NCBI GenBank assembly: GCA_002838815.1
Contig: LQGW01000053.1
Coordinates: forward strand, 33,515-97,514
Reading direction: 5' to 3'
From: Clostridiaceae bacterium JG1575
Lineage (GTDB): Bacteria; Bacillota; Clostridia; Clostridiales; Clostridiaceae
Length of the DNA stretch: 64,000 bases
Below the pieces are notes generated by a model, which saw only the letters and a list, made by a program, of their open reading frames with translations, was not told the DNA's origin and did not search any database. Made by a program: the position numbers and the translations under genes. Every line of letters begins with the position of its first letter. The stretch's first letter is position 1. Below, one piece after another: positions 25,318-35,000 of this stretch.

Positions 25318-26030
25318 ACGCAAAAAACCGGCGGATTTTTGAGGTCTTGGCCCAGCGGTATCCGGATGCTCACTGTGAGCTGCTTCACGAAACGCCCTTT
25401 CAACTGTTGATTTCCACGGTCTTGTCTGCGCAAACCACCGACGTTCAAGTCAATAAGGTCATGCCGGCGGTGTATGAACGCCTGCCCGATGCCAAGGCCT
25501 GGCTTTCGCTGAGCCTTGGAGAGATTGAAGAAACGATTAAAAGCATCGGGCTTTATAAAAGCAAGGCGCGTCATATTTATGCCCTGGTGCGCATGCTCCT
25601 AGAGGAGTGGGGAGGAGAGGTTCCGCGGACCTTGGAGGAACTGACCAAGCTTCCTGGCGTGGGCCGAAAAACCGCCAACGTCGTTTTAGCCAATGCCTAC
25701 GGGGTTCCCTCCATTGCCGTGGATACCCATGTGTTTCGCTTGGCCAATCGCATCGGCATCGCCCATGAGAAGAATGTGGCGAAAACGGAGGCGGCCCTGC
25801 AAAAGGCCTTGGATCCAGATCTTTGGATCCAAGCGCATCACCTGCTGATTTTTCATGGTCGCGCGCTTTGTACGGCCCGCTCCCCCAAGTGTGATCTTTG
25901 CCCCATCCGCGACGATTGCGACTACGATAAAAGCCAGCGAGCTCTGGCTCGGGCGGCCCTGAGACAAAAAGCCAAAAAGTCCAAGGAACCCTCGCCCCGC
26001 GTCCCAAGCAGGGAAAAGGGACGCCCCTAA
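25314..26030 (+). CDS. nth: Endonuclease III
   Basis: A 238-residue DNA glycosylase/AP lyase that removes oxidised pyrimidines. It has the helix-hairpin-helix LPGVGRKTANVVL with the catalytic Asp shortly after (SIAVDTHVFRL), and the C-terminal [4Fe-4S] ligand pattern C-x6-C-x2-C-x5-C (CTARSPKCDLCPIRDDC). A Lys/Arg-rich tail of about 25 residues after the cluster is longer than usual. It is translationally coupled to plsC. Confidence 0.96.
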   Translation: MNAKNRRIFEVLAQRYPDAHCELLHETPFQLLISTVLSAQTTDVQVNKVMPAVYERLPDAKAWLSLSLGEIEETIKSIGLYKSKARHIYALVRMLLEEWGGEVPRTLEELTKLPGVGRKTANVVLANAYGVPSIAVDTHVFRLANRIGIAHEKNVAKTEAALQKALDPDLWIQAHHLLIFHGRALCTARSPKCDLCPIRDDCDYDKSQRALARAALRQKAKKSKEPSPRVPSREKGRP

Positions 26031-26169
26031 GAGACGTTTCCTTTTCCAAAGGAACCAAAGGATTGTAGGGTTCACCAATTTTTATTTTTAACGACAAAAA
26101 AGCACGCCGGCTGTTCAAGGATCCATGGAATGGGCAATAAGGCAGAGACGGCAAAAAAGAGAGGATTTC

Positions 26170-27126
26170 ATGAAAATAGGCGTATTAATGGGTGGGGTGT
26201 CCACGGAACGGGAGATTTCCCTGCGGACGGGAGAAAATCTCTATGAGAGCGTGGATTCTTCCCGCCATGAGAAAGTCCGCATCGTTCTCAATGAGAAAAA
26301 AGATGTTTTTGAGGCTTGCAAGGACTTGGATTTTGCACTCTTGGCCTTACACGGCCAGTTCGGGGAGGATGGTCGGGTCCAGGGGATTTTGGAAGCCATG
26401 GGCATCCCCTATTCGGGGTCGGACGTGAAGAGCTCGGCCTTGGCCATGGATAAGGACCTCTCCAAAAAGGTTCTCGCTCAGTCGGGTCTCCCGGTGGCTG
26501 ATTGGGTGATGGTTCATTCCTTGGAGGAAGCGCAGCGGATCGCAGGGCCCTTCTTAAAGGAAAAAGGGAAAGTATGCGTCAAGCCCAACAGCGGCGGCTC
26601 TTCGGTGATGACGTTTCTTTGCGAAACCACTGAGGAATTGGCCCATGCCGTCCAGGAAGCCCTCACGGTGGATTGGGAGGTTATGGTGGAGGAATTTATT
26701 TGTGGGGATGAAATTACCGTGCCCATCTTGGGCGGGCGGGTCTTGCCCACCTTATTGATCCGCGCTCAATCGGGATTCTTTGACTATACGGCCAAATATC
26801 AGGACGAAGCGCACGGCGGCGCCAAAGAAGAGGTTATTGACCTGCCCGAGCCGTTAAAGCAACGCGTGGAGGACTTGGCGCTGGCCACCTACCATACGCT
26901 GAAATGTTCCGTATATGGCCGAGTGGATTTCATCTTGCGCGAGGGGGTGCCCTACCTGCTCGAGATCAATACGCTGCCGGGTATGACGGCCACTTCTTTA
27001 ATTCCTCGCAGTGCAAAGGCCGCGGGAATGGATTACGCCCAGTTGGTGGAACGGATCATTGAACTATCCTTGGCGCAGCGTCGCCGGGAAGGGGAGAAAA
27101 CCGGAACCCCCGCTGAAATAGGGTAG
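26170..27126 (+). CDS. ddl: D-alanine--D-alanine ligase
   Basis: A 318-residue ATP-grasp ligase that forms D-Ala-D-Ala for peptidoglycan. It shows GGVSTEREISLRTGE at the N-terminus, LHGQFGEDGRVQGIL near residue 60, the CVKPNSGGSSVM loop near residue 135 and the C-terminal EINTLPGMTATSLIP. The length fits the short clostridial form. It has its own weak ribosome site (AGAGAGG) and ends at a terminator shared with the convergent M42 gene. Confidence 0.95.
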   Translation: MKIGVLMGGVSTEREISLRTGENLYESVDSSRHEKVRIVLNEKKDVFEACKDLDFALLALHGQFGEDGRVQGILEAMGIPYSGSDVKSSALAMDKDLSKKVLAQSGLPVADWVMVHSLEEAQRIAGPFLKEKGKVCVKPNSGGSSVMTFLCETTEELAHAVQEALTVDWEVMVEEFICGDEITVPILGGRVLPTLLIRAQSGFFDYTAKYQDEAHGGAKEEVIDLPEPLKQRVEDLALATYHTLKCSVYGRVDFILREGVPYLLEINTLPGMTATSLIPRSAKAAGMDYAQLVERIIELSLAQRRREGEKTGTPAEIG

Positions 27127-27156
27127 GATTCAGCGCTTGCCTACACTAAAAAGACC

Positions 27157-27205
27157 AAAGCCCCGAGGCCCTCTTTCGTTAAAGAGGATCTCGGGGCTTT
27201 GGCTT
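27157..27205. terminator. Bidirectional terminator between ddl and the M42 peptidase gene
   Basis: Stem AAAGCCCCGAG...CTCGGGGCTTT with an inner CCTCTTT/AAAGAGG stem. T-rich on the plus side (TTTGG) and the minus side. Confidence 0.75.
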
Positions 27206-27218
27206 CGCTCAAACGAAG

Positions 27219-28247
27219 CTAGGGCATGCCGGCTTTGGCGTAGGCGAGGACCAGATTCAAGGTGGCTTCCATGGAGTCACAGTGGGTTCGCTCATAGCCG
27301 TGGCTGGCAAAAACGCCGGCACCGATGAGGCCCGTACGGACATCCGCTCCGGCCCGAAGGGCTGCGGAGGCGTCGGAGCCATAGAAGTTGTAAATATCTT
27401 GGCGGTAGGGGATGTCCAGTTCTTCGCACAGCGCGACGAGACGTTCTTTGACGTCGAAGTGGTAAGGACCCGAGGAATCTTTGGCGCAGATGTTCACCGC
27501 AAACTCCGAGGAGTTTTGACCGTTGCCCGGCGCGCCCATATCCACCGCAATGAATTCTTCGACGTGCGCTGGAATCCCTGCGCAGGCACCATGACCGACT
27601 TCTTCATAGGTGGAGAGAAAGAAGTAGAGGGTGTTTTTCAAGGGGGCGTCTTTTAGGTCGGCCATGGCTTCCAGGAGCACCGCCACCGAAGCCTTATCGT
27701 CCAAATAGCGAGTTTTGATGAAGCCGGTGTCGGTGAGTTGAAAGCGCGGGTCCACAAAAATAAAATCCCCCACGTCAATGCCCAGCGCGCGAACATCGTC
27801 TGCGGATTGGACCTTGGCATCCAAGATGACTTCGGTGGTGTCTTGAGAGCGTTCAGTTTTCGCAACGTCTGCGCCGTCAATATGCACCGAGGGCTTAGTG
27901 CCTTGGAAGGTACCGCTGATGAGATCGCCTTTTCGGGTGCGCACCTGGCAGTTCTCGGCATCCAGACTGATCCAAGGGCAACCGCCGATCATGGCGATTT
28001 TTAAGCGCCCGTTGCTTTTGATTTCCTTAACCATGGCCCCGAGGGTGTCCATGTGGGCGGAAAAAAGAATGGCTTCTGGTCGCTCGCCGGGCAATACGGC
28101 GAGGATGCCGCCTTTTTTGAGCAGCTGATGCTCGATGCCCAAGTTGCGGAGCCGTTGGGAGACAAAGGGCTGAATCTCCTTATGGTAGCCTGTGGGGCTG
28201 TGGATTTCGATGAGTTCCCGAAGGGTTTGGATGAGTGATTGATTCAT
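27219..28247 (-). CDS. M42-family metallo-aminopeptidase
   Basis: A 342-residue di-metal aminopeptidase of the M42 (glutamyl aminopeptidase/'endoglucanase M' type) family. Metal ligands are recognisable in FSAHMDTLGAMV near residue 65, YLDDKASVAVLLE near residue 183 (Asp), YEEVGHGA near residue 215 (Glu-Glu), FIAVDMGAPG and the C-terminal HGYERTHCDS (His). It releases N-terminal residues from peptides, likely in amino-acid fermentation. ATG at 28247 follows GAGGTG; the longer frame upstream lacks a site. Confidence 0.9.
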   Translation of the reverse strand: MNQSLIQTLRELIEIHSPTGYHKEIQPFVSQRLRNLGIEHQLLKKGGILAVLPGERPEAILFSAHMDTLGAMVKEIKSNGRLKIAMIGGCPWISLDAENCQVRTRKGDLISGTFQGTKPSVHIDGADVAKTERSQDTTEVILDAKVQSADDVRALGIDVGDFIFVDPRFQLTDTGFIKTRYLDDKASVAVLLEAMADLKDAPLKNTLYFFLSTYEEVGHGACAGIPAHVEEFIAVDMGAPGNGQNSSEFAVNICAKDSSGPYHFDVKERLVALCEELDIPYRQDIYNFYGSDASAALRAGADVRTGLIGAGVFASHGYERTHCDSMEATLNLVLAYAKAGMP

Positions 28248-28388
28248 GAAGCACCTCGTTTGGTTCAGTGAGAGAGGGTGGAGGCTGGGCGGGTCCTTTT
28301 TTTGGCCCGACGGCCCAAGCTGCATTCATTATATCAAAGCTTGGAGGCGCAGAGGATCCCTAAGGCGGATCCCTTTTGGGGAACCTGA

Positions 28389-28394
28389 TATAAT
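28389..28394 (+). promoter_or_regulatory. -10 element of the MoxR-DUF58-transglutaminase operon
   Basis: Perfect TATAAT with upstream GA, 65 bases before the ATG at 28460. No clear -35. Confidence 0.5.
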
Positions 28395-28459
28395 AACAGC
28401 AAGACAAATCCTGCGACGTTTATGTCGTCCGTTCTTACTGTTTTTCAAGGAGAAACGAG

Positions 28460-29389
28460 ATGGGACAACCAATCATCCAACGAATCATGGATAACGTCCG
28501 CCGAGTAATCGTGGGCAAGGATCCAGAGATTTTGCACATCGTTAAGGGCATGCTCTGTGGCGGCCACATTCTCATTGAGGATCTGCCGGGTTTAGGCAAA
28601 ACCACCCTTGTCAAAGCGCTGGCCAAAACCATGGATTTATCCTTTGCAAGAATTCAGTTTACCCCGGACCTGCTCCCCTCGGACATTTTAGGGGTTTCCG
28701 TATACAATCAGCGGGATATGACGTTTGAATTTCGCCAAGGCCCGGTGTTTGCCCATGTGATCTTGGCGGATGAAATCAACCGGACTTCGCCCAAAACCCA
28801 GTCGGCCCTTCTAGAAGTCATGGAAGAGGCCCAGGTTTCCGAAGGCGCCATCTCCTACCAATTGGAGCGGCCCTTTTTCGTTTTGGCCACACAAAACCCC
28901 ATTGAATATGAAGGCACCTTCACCTTGCCCGAAGCCCAGCTGGATCGTTTTTTGATGCGCCTATCCATCGGCTACCCCACCAAGGGAGACGAAATGGATA
29001 TCTTGAAGCATTTTCGTACGAGCAATCCTTTGGAGGAGCTGGAAAGCGTGGTTTCCCGGCGAGAGGTGTTGGCACTTATGGAGCAGGTCCAAGGGGTCCT
29101 TGTGGAAGACGCCATTTATGACTACATTGTCCGACTCGCACAAGCCACGCGTCATTGCGAGCTATTGACCCTCGGGGTCAGCCCCCGGGCTTCTTTGGGC
29201 CTGATGCGTCTTGCGCAGGCGGAGGCCTTGGCGGCAGGACGAAACTACGTCATCCCCGATGACGTCAAGGGCAATACCGTCCTTTGTTTTTCTCACCGCG
29301 TGAAGCTCTCGCCCATGGCTCGCAGCCAAAAGCATGTGGATCGGGATATTATTGCGGCTCTATGTGAAGATACCCGCGCCCCTCGCTAA
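28460..29389 (+). CDS. MoxR AAA+ ATPase (DUF58/transglutaminase operon)
   Basis: A 309-residue classical MoxR ATPase. Walker A is LIEDLPGLGKTTLVKAL near residue 38, Walker B VILADEINRTSPKTQ near residue 104, sensor 1 FVLATQNPIEYEGTFTLPEAQLDRF, and the arginine-containing lid SPRASLGLMRLAQA. This MoxR subgroup is regularly followed by a DUF58 protein and a transglutaminase-like membrane protein, exactly as here. It is thought to assemble or activate those partners, but the substrate is not known. Confidence 0.95.
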   Translation: MGQPIIQRIMDNVRRVIVGKDPEILHIVKGMLCGGHILIEDLPGLGKTTLVKALAKTMDLSFARIQFTPDLLPSDILGVSVYNQRDMTFEFRQGPVFAHVILADEINRTSPKTQSALLEVMEEAQVSEGAISYQLERPFFVLATQNPIEYEGTFTLPEAQLDRFLMRLSIGYPTKGDEMDILKHFRTSNPLEELESVVSRREVLALMEQVQGVLVEDAIYDYIVRLAQATRHCELLTLGVSPRASLGLMRLAQAEALAAGRNYVIPDDVKGNTVLCFSHRVKLSPMARSQKHVDRDIIAALCEDTRAPR

Positions 29390-29425
29390 GACCCTAGGGG
29401 GTCTTTTTCGTCAAAGGAGCTCTTC

Positions 29426-30550
29426 ATGAAACTCAAAGTTGAGGGTCTGATTTTTGTTGCAGTCACCTTCACCGCTTGGCGGGTGTACGGAGGCTGGGTC
29501 GCTTCGTCTTTATGGTGGATGAGCCTTTTTTTGCTGCTCTTTTCCTTCGTAATGAGTTGCTACTACCGCTGGCGCTGTCAGGTGCGGGTGGAGATTTCCG
29601 CTGGGCGCATTGAGGCCGGGGATGAGGTGCCCATCACCTGGACCTTCGCCAACAATGGTCTTGTGGGCGTGCCCTTTATCGATCTTTTGCTCCTGGACCG
29701 CCAGGAGGGCATCAGCCTCAGCGTGGGCGCCCAGGATGAGGAGCGCGTGGTGGATTTAAAGCATCCCCGCGTGCGAGGCTTGCAAAAAGGGGAGCGCGCC
29801 AAGGTGTTGATGGAGGATGCCTTAGGCTTTGCCACGCAGGGAAAAATCCTCTCTTCCCCAGACTATATGGTTTATCCGAAACTCAAAGAGGGGCCGACGC
29901 CCTTTTTGAACGCTCAAACGCTGGGCGAGGGGCAACGGTTTCGGTTTTTCACTCGAGAGAATCCCTATGAAGTACGAGAGATGAGAAAGTATCGCTCCGG
30001 GGACAACATCCGCAGAATCCATTGGAAGATATCTGCAAAAACCGGGGAGCTCTTTGTCAAGCGCGGCGATGCCTTGGTGTCGTGGGAAGTGCTGATCTGC
30101 TTGGATGCCAGCGCTTCACTTTGGACCAAGGACCCCACGGGCGTCTTTGAAAACCAGTTGGTCACCGATGCACTTTCCTTGTCCCAGTCTCTGATACATC
30201 AAGGCATCGCCCATGCCTTTTGGGTTGCGGATCGGGAATCCGTGTTCGCTCCCGTGGCCTCTAAAGAGCAAGGGGAGGCGCTTACGGAGTATTTCCTGAC
30301 GCATTTTTGCGGGCGGGAAGAGCCTCTTTTTTTGCCCATTGAAGCGCATCGGGAGGTGCTCTTGGATGCCTCGGCGCTGTTCTTTTTCACCAAGGGGGAC
30401 GCTCAAGATTTGAGCGCCATTGAATCCCTCGTTCGCCGAGGCAATGAAGTCTGCGTCTTCGCGCCTCATTTGTCGAGGCGTCCGGAAGGGGAACCCCATC
30501 CCGACCTGATTCTTTGGAGCCTGGAGGATGCCGCATATGGACTGGATTAA
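29426..30550 (+). CDS. DUF58 domain protein
   Basis: A 374-residue membrane-anchored protein. Two N-terminal hydrophobic segments are followed by an extracellular-type beta region and the DUF58 signature VREMRKYRSGDNIRRIHWKIS with AKTGELFVKR near residue 190, and then a VWA-like ICLDASASLW (DxSxS). DUF58 proteins are partners of MoxR ATPases. It lies 36 bases after MoxR and overlaps the transglutaminase gene. Confidence 0.92.
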   Translation: MKLKVEGLIFVAVTFTAWRVYGGWVASSLWWMSLFLLLFSFVMSCYYRWRCQVRVEISAGRIEAGDEVPITWTFANNGLVGVPFIDLLLLDRQEGISLSVGAQDEERVVDLKHPRVRGLQKGERAKVLMEDALGFATQGKILSSPDYMVYPKLKEGPTPFLNAQTLGEGQRFRFFTRENPYEVREMRKYRSGDNIRRIHWKISAKTGELFVKRGDALVSWEVLICLDASASLWTKDPTGVFENQLVTDALSLSQSLIHQGIAHAFWVADRESVFAPVASKEQGEALTEYFLTHFCGREEPLFLPIEAHREVLLDASALFFFTKGDAQDLSAIESLVRRGNEVCVFAPHLSRRPEGEPHPDLILWSLEDAAYGLD

Positions 30551-32729
30551 GAAAAACGCCGGGGTCTTCATCCTCTTGGGTCTACATCCCCTGGTAGTCG
30601 CCCAACGGATTCTTTCAAGTTATAATGCTCCGGTGGCCTCGCCATTTTTATATTATGCTCGGCTGTTTTTGGCGTCCCTCGCCGTGGCCTTTGTTGCCAA
30701 GGGGCTCTTGGAGGCCGTTCAAAGAAAGAATCTCCGTCCGCTCGGATTGGCGCTTTGCGGAGCTTTGCTGTTGATGCTTACAATGCCCGGGGGCCCGTCG
30801 ATGTTAGAAGGCATTGCAGCGATCAACGAAACCCTTGCCCAAAGGCGAGCACCGACCGGGGAAGCCTTTCAAGGCCTTTTGTTCGCTCTGACCGTAGCCC
30901 TATCCTTTATGTCCTGGCTTAGTCTGCCCTTGTTGCCGTATAATCTGATTCTATTGGATCTTGCGGTGTTGGTCTTCCTCTATGAGGCCGGTTTTTTAAA
31001 GGGCATGCCCCGGGCCGTGATCCCCTTGGCGCTTTTTTGGCTCCTTGCCCTCATCGTCGGCAGGATTCAAGAAGCCTTTAGCCGGCGGGAGGTCCTGGGG
31101 GCCCGGTGCATCCAAAGGGGCATGGTCCTTCGTCAGGGCGCTTTGGCCTTTCTTTTGGGGGCGGCTTTCTCGCTACCCCTATGGAGTTCTGCGCCCGGCC
31201 ATTTTCGAGACGAGATCGATGAGCGCATCGCGATATGGCGCGAAGGGGCGCGCCTCCAGGATTTCTTGGACGACCACCAGGCCTATTCTTTGGCCCGCTC
31301 GGGGTATCCAGACTCCTCGGAGCACCTTGGAGGCGATCTGCAATTTGATGAGACGGAGGCGTTTTTCGTCGAAGGGGAGGCGCCCCTTTATCTTCGCGGG
31401 TCCGTGCGCACGATCTATACTGGGTCTGGATGGAAAAAGACGCCCTTTCAAAAGAAGGCGGAGGAGGGACTCTCGCCCGCAACGCGGCAACTCTATGGGG
31501 CCGCCCCGCAGAAAACGTATCGGGTGCTTCCGAAAAATCTATTCACCACGAGTCTTTTTGTAGGGCTCTATACGGAAAAGACCAAGGTGGCGAACCGCTG
31601 GGGGAACATCCCCACCTTTTATTCGCCCCACACTCAAGAATATCAAGCCAATCGCCCCCTTCGTCAGCCATACGAAATAACCTACTTTGACGAAAAAGCG
31701 GTTCAAGCGGCCCACCCGCAGGGGATTTTGGCTGCCCCGGATTCTTTTGAGGACTTTTTGAACCTGCCCGAAACGGTGACGCCCAGAACCCGAAGCCTTG
31801 TGCAAAAGATCACCAAGAACGCGAGGTCTTCACAGGAGATCATGGCGTCTTTGGTGGGCTATTTGCAAGAAAACCAAAAGTACTCGTTGACTCCGGGTCC
31901 CCTTCCGGACGAGGGGGATGCGGTGGATTATTTTCTCTTTGATCAAAAAGAAGGCTACTGTACGTATTTTGCCACCGCTTTGACCGTGATGGCTCGCATC
32001 GCAGGGGTTCCCGCTCGTTACGTGGAAGGCTTTGTGCAAAGCGACGAACAGAACGCCTCGGGGCAAAAGATCCTTCGAAACAGTCAGGCACACGCCTGGT
32101 GTGAAGTCCTGCTGGAGCCCAGCGGAACGCTTTGGAAAATCTATGACGCCTCGGGTTCTGCGCAGCGCCAGATCGTCTCTGGGGATCCGGGACGACCCAA
32201 CCCGCTGCCAGCACAAGAGGCTGGGCCGGAAGAGACGGTGCCGCGCCCTTTGCGCCCTCGCCCAGAATCCCCTTCCAGCACGGGTGGAGCCGCCCCCGAA
32301 GAACCGTTGAGGCCCCAAGACCCGCCGCGAAGAATGCCCTGGCATCCCTTGACGGTGGTTGCGGTCTTAGGGAGCATATGGGGGATCGGCCTTTTGCTTC
32401 TTTGGGGGATTCGCCGACGCCTGAGAGTCCAGCTTTTGGACCCCGAGGCCAAAGCCCTCGAGCGGCAGATTCTTCACTGGCTCACCGAGGGTGAGTCGGA
32501 GAAATGGTCCGGGAAAACGCTTTTGGAGCATGCCCAACTCTTGCCCGAGGGGGCGTTGCGCGAGGAATTTATACGTTTTTCCAAGGATCTCAATGCCGTG
32601 CGATTTGGCCATAAGGCGCCCAGCTACAACTTGGCGCAGCGAAAACAACTGCGCCTTAAGATCCTTACGCAAACTTTGGCGCCCAAGCATCCGCTGAAGG
32701 CGGCAACGCTGCGTTGGTTTTTATCCTAG
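30537..32729 (+). CDS. Transglutaminase-like membrane protein (TgpA type)
   Basis: A 730-residue protein with about six N-terminal membrane segments, a large external region and a transglutaminase core: EGYCTYFATALTVMARIAGVPARYVEGF (catalytic Cys), SQAHAWCEVLL (His) and KIYDASGS (Asp) around residues 475-545. A Pro-rich linker and another membrane helix near residue 620 precede a DUF4129-like cytoplasmic tail. The ATG at 30537 is preferred to 30528, which abuts GGAGG. It probably acts on cell-envelope proteins together with the MoxR and DUF58 proteins (inference). Confidence 0.92.
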   Translation: MDWIKKNAGVFILLGLHPLVVAQRILSSYNAPVASPFLYYARLFLASLAVAFVAKGLLEAVQRKNLRPLGLALCGALLLMLTMPGGPSMLEGIAAINETLAQRRAPTGEAFQGLLFALTVALSFMSWLSLPLLPYNLILLDLAVLVFLYEAGFLKGMPRAVIPLALFWLLALIVGRIQEAFSRREVLGARCIQRGMVLRQGALAFLLGAAFSLPLWSSAPGHFRDEIDERIAIWREGARLQDFLDDHQAYSLARSGYPDSSEHLGGDLQFDETEAFFVEGEAPLYLRGSVRTIYTGSGWKKTPFQKKAEEGLSPATRQLYGAAPQKTYRVLPKNLFTTSLFVGLYTEKTKVANRWGNIPTFYSPHTQEYQANRPLRQPYEITYFDEKAVQAAHPQGILAAPDSFEDFLNLPETVTPRTRSLVQKITKNARSSQEIMASLVGYLQENQKYSLTPGPLPDEGDAVDYFLFDQKEGYCTYFATALTVMARIAGVPARYVEGFVQSDEQNASGQKILRNSQAHAWCEVLLEPSGTLWKIYDASGSAQRQIVSGDPGRPNPLPAQEAGPEETVPRPLRPRPESPSSTGGAAPEEPLRPQDPPRRMPWHPLTVVAVLGSIWGIGLLLLWGIRRRLRVQLLDPEAKALERQILHWLTEGESEKWSGKTLLEHAQLLPEGALREEFIRFSKDLNAVRFGHKAPSYNLAQRKQLRLKILTQTLAPKHPLKAATLRWFLS

Positions 32730-32781
32730 AAAGCCCGTTACGGCAAAGGGTGCCGCGGGATGATGAAGAAAAGGAGATGGG

Positions 32782-33606
32782 ATGATACGATTGATTGCAT
32801 TGGACCTAGATGGCACCTTATTGGACGCCAAAGGTCAAGTCTCGAACGAAAACGCTCGCGCCTTGGAACACGCCATGGCGCAGGGCATTACAGTAACTAT
32901 CGCTACGGGACGCATGCCTGCAGGGGTTTTGCCCTTGGCTCGAAAGCTGCAGCTGAAGGCGCCACTCATCGTCATGAATGGGAGCCTCGTGGCGGATTTT
33001 TGGCGTCGGGAGGTGATCCGTTCGGTGCCCATTCAAGGGGCTGATCTTTTGGGGCTCATGGAGCTGCTCCAAGAGAGTTCAGCCGAGGCAAATTATTACG
33101 ATGCACACACCCTCTACGTCGCCAAGGGCATTGAACGATATCGGCGGATGCTCTATCATGGATGGGATGAAGGTCGGTTTCGACTTCAGCAGATCGACCA
33201 AGATTTTCCGCTCCAGCGCGTCGCTGAAGAAGCTGCGGAGGGCATCTATAAAGTGTTTGTCTTTTGTGAAGGTGCTCAGCGCGACGCCCTGCGAACCCTT
33301 TTGGTGCAGCAGGGGCGCTGGTCGGTTTGCTCCTCTTCGCCGAACAATCTCGAGATCGGAGCGCCGGGAGCCACCAAAGGCCAAGGATTGAGGGCCTTGG
33401 CAGACCATTTAGGCATCCCCTTGGCCCAGGTTCTCGCCATTGGGGATTCGGAAAATGATTTATCCATGTTTGAAGTGGCTGGGGTCTCCGTGGCCATGGG
33501 CAATGCGCCACGTGGGATCGCGCAAAAAGCTCGCTTTGTCACCGCTTCTCATGATTTGCACGGAGTGGCTCAGGCCCTTCGTCAATGGACCGACACTAAG
33601 GAATGA
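32782..33606 (+). CDS. Cof-type HAD-IIB phosphatase
   Basis: A 274-residue HAD hydrolase. Motif I is LIALDLDGTLLD at the N-terminus, motif II IATGRM, the C2B cap lies in the middle, motif III is the Lys in GATKGQGLRALA, and motif IV is AIGDSENDLSMFEVAG. Cof-type enzymes dephosphorylate sugar phosphates and similar small metabolites; the substrate is not predictable. The site is AAAAGGAGATGG. It may be co-transcribed with trmL, which starts 13 bases after the stop. Confidence 0.93.
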   Translation: MIRLIALDLDGTLLDAKGQVSNENARALEHAMAQGITVTIATGRMPAGVLPLARKLQLKAPLIVMNGSLVADFWRREVIRSVPIQGADLLGLMELLQESSAEANYYDAHTLYVAKGIERYRRMLYHGWDEGRFRLQQIDQDFPLQRVAEEAAEGIYKVFVFCEGAQRDALRTLLVQQGRWSVCSSSPNNLEIGAPGATKGQGLRALADHLGIPLAQVLAIGDSENDLSMFEVAGVSVAMGNAPRGIAQKARFVTASHDLHGVAQALRQWTDTKE

Positions 33607-33619
33607 AAGAAGGAACTTC

Positions 33620-34084
33620 ATGCTAAACATTGTACTTTTTGAACCGGAGATTCCCCAAAATACGGGAAATATCGGCCGAACCTGCGTGTTGACGGGCTCG
33701 CGGTTGCACTTGGTCGGTCCCTTGGGGTTTGAACTCTCCGACAAGCAGATTCGCCGCTGCGGGCTCGATTATTGGAAGGATGTGGACCTAAGGGTTTATG
33801 AGAACTGGGACGCCTTTTTAAAAGAGCATCCCGGAGCACGTCTTTACGGCGTCTCCACCAAGGGAGATCAGCGCTACGATGCGGTGAACTATGAGGAGGG
33901 CGACTTTCTGGTCTTTGGCAAAGAATCTCAAGGCTTGCCCCAATACGTGCGGGACCATCTATCCAAAGGGGCGATCCGCGTGCCCATGGTCAAGACCAGC
34001 ACCCGCTCCCTGAATTTATCCAATACGGTCGCCATTTTGGTCTATGAAGTCCTGCGTCAGTGGGATTTTCCCGCCATGAAATAA
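33620..34084 (+). CDS. trmL: tRNA (cytidine(34)-2'-O)-methyltransferase
   Basis: A 154-residue SPOUT methyltransferase that modifies the wobble base of tRNA-Leu. Motif 1 is FEPEIPQNTGNIGRTC at the N-terminus; the knot motifs are DFLVFGKESQGLP and MVKTSTRSLNLSNTVAILVYE, which bind S-adenosylmethionine. The start follows AAGGAAC. It sits between a HAD phosphatase and degV. Confidence 0.95.
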   Translation: MLNIVLFEPEIPQNTGNIGRTCVLTGSRLHLVGPLGFELSDKQIRRCGLDYWKDVDLRVYENWDAFLKEHPGARLYGVSTKGDQRYDAVNYEEGDFLVFGKESQGLPQYVRDHLSKGAIRVPMVKTSTRSLNLSNTVAILVYEVLRQWDFPAMK

Positions 34085-34133
34085 TCGGGGGGACAAAGCG
34101 CGTGCTCGTTGTCCCCAAAAAGGAGATCCATCC

Positions 34134-34985
34134 ATGAGACCCATCAAAATCATCACCGACAGCGTGGCGGATGTTCCGAAAGAACTGGCCGAAGAATGGG
34201 GCATTACGGTATTGCCCCTGACCATACACCTAGGGCCCGAGAGCTTTTCGGACGGCGAAGGCTTAAATGCCCAAGGCCTCTTTGAACGCCTGGCGGCCGG
34301 CGCTCCTTTTCCCACCACCTCCCAAGTGACCCCCGCTTCGTTTATCGATGTCTATCAACGAACCTTGGCGCAAGGCTATGACGTGCTTTCCATCCATATG
34401 TCGGGCAAACTTTCAGGGACCTGCCAATCGGCCAAGATCGCCGCCTTGGACGTGGATCCTTTGCGCATTGCCGTGGTGGATTCCCTGAACGTGACGGCCG
34501 GGGAGTACCTTTTGGTTTATTACGCCCATCGCTGCGTTCAAGAAGGCAAAAGCCTGCGCGAAATTGAGGCGATTTTGACCAACGCCCGGGAGCGTTTGCA
34601 TGCCTTCGTGGCCTTGGACACCCTGGAAAATCTTCAGCGCAGCGGCCGAGTGGGAAAGGTTGCGGGGTTTGTCGGGGGCATGCTTGGCATCAAGCCCATC
34701 CTGGAGATTAAGGGCGGAGAGCTGGTGCCTGTTGCCAAGGAGCGTGGTAAGAAAAAGGCCTTGAAATTTCTCCTGGATCGGCTGAAAAAGGAAGATCCGC
34801 AGCCCGATCTTCCGGTGGTTCTTTGCCATTCCATGTCCCCGGAGAGCTTAGATTTTTTCAAGCCCGTGATCAAAAATCGCGGACTTTCCTTCCATACGGT
34901 GCCCATCGGCGGGGTCGTGGGGGCGCATGTCGGGCCAAAGGCAGCGGCCTATTTTCTGATCTCGCGGCAAAAAGAGCAAGCGTAA
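34134..34985 (+). CDS. DegV-family fatty-acid-binding protein
   Basis: A 283-residue DegV protein (FakB-like), which binds a fatty acid for the FakA kinase. Signature segments are KIITDSVADVPKELAEE at the start, PFPTTSQVTPASF near residue 60, SGTCQSAKIAA, and DTLENLQRSGRVGKVAG with GIKPIL near residue 175. The site is AAAGGAG. Its own terminator region appears to be split by an IS1182-like element directly downstream. Confidence 0.92.
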   Translation: MRPIKIITDSVADVPKELAEEWGITVLPLTIHLGPESFSDGEGLNAQGLFERLAAGAPFPTTSQVTPASFIDVYQRTLAQGYDVLSIHMSGKLSGTCQSAKIAALDVDPLRIAVVDSLNVTAGEYLLVYYAHRCVQEGKSLREIEAILTNARERLHAFVALDTLENLQRSGRVGKVAGFVGGMLGIKPILEIKGGELVPVAKERGKKKALKFLLDRLKKEDPQPDLPVVLCHSMSPESLDFFKPVIKNRGLSFHTVPIGGVVGAHVGPKAAAYFLISRQKEQA

Positions 34986-35000
34986 GGATCCCTTTCGAGG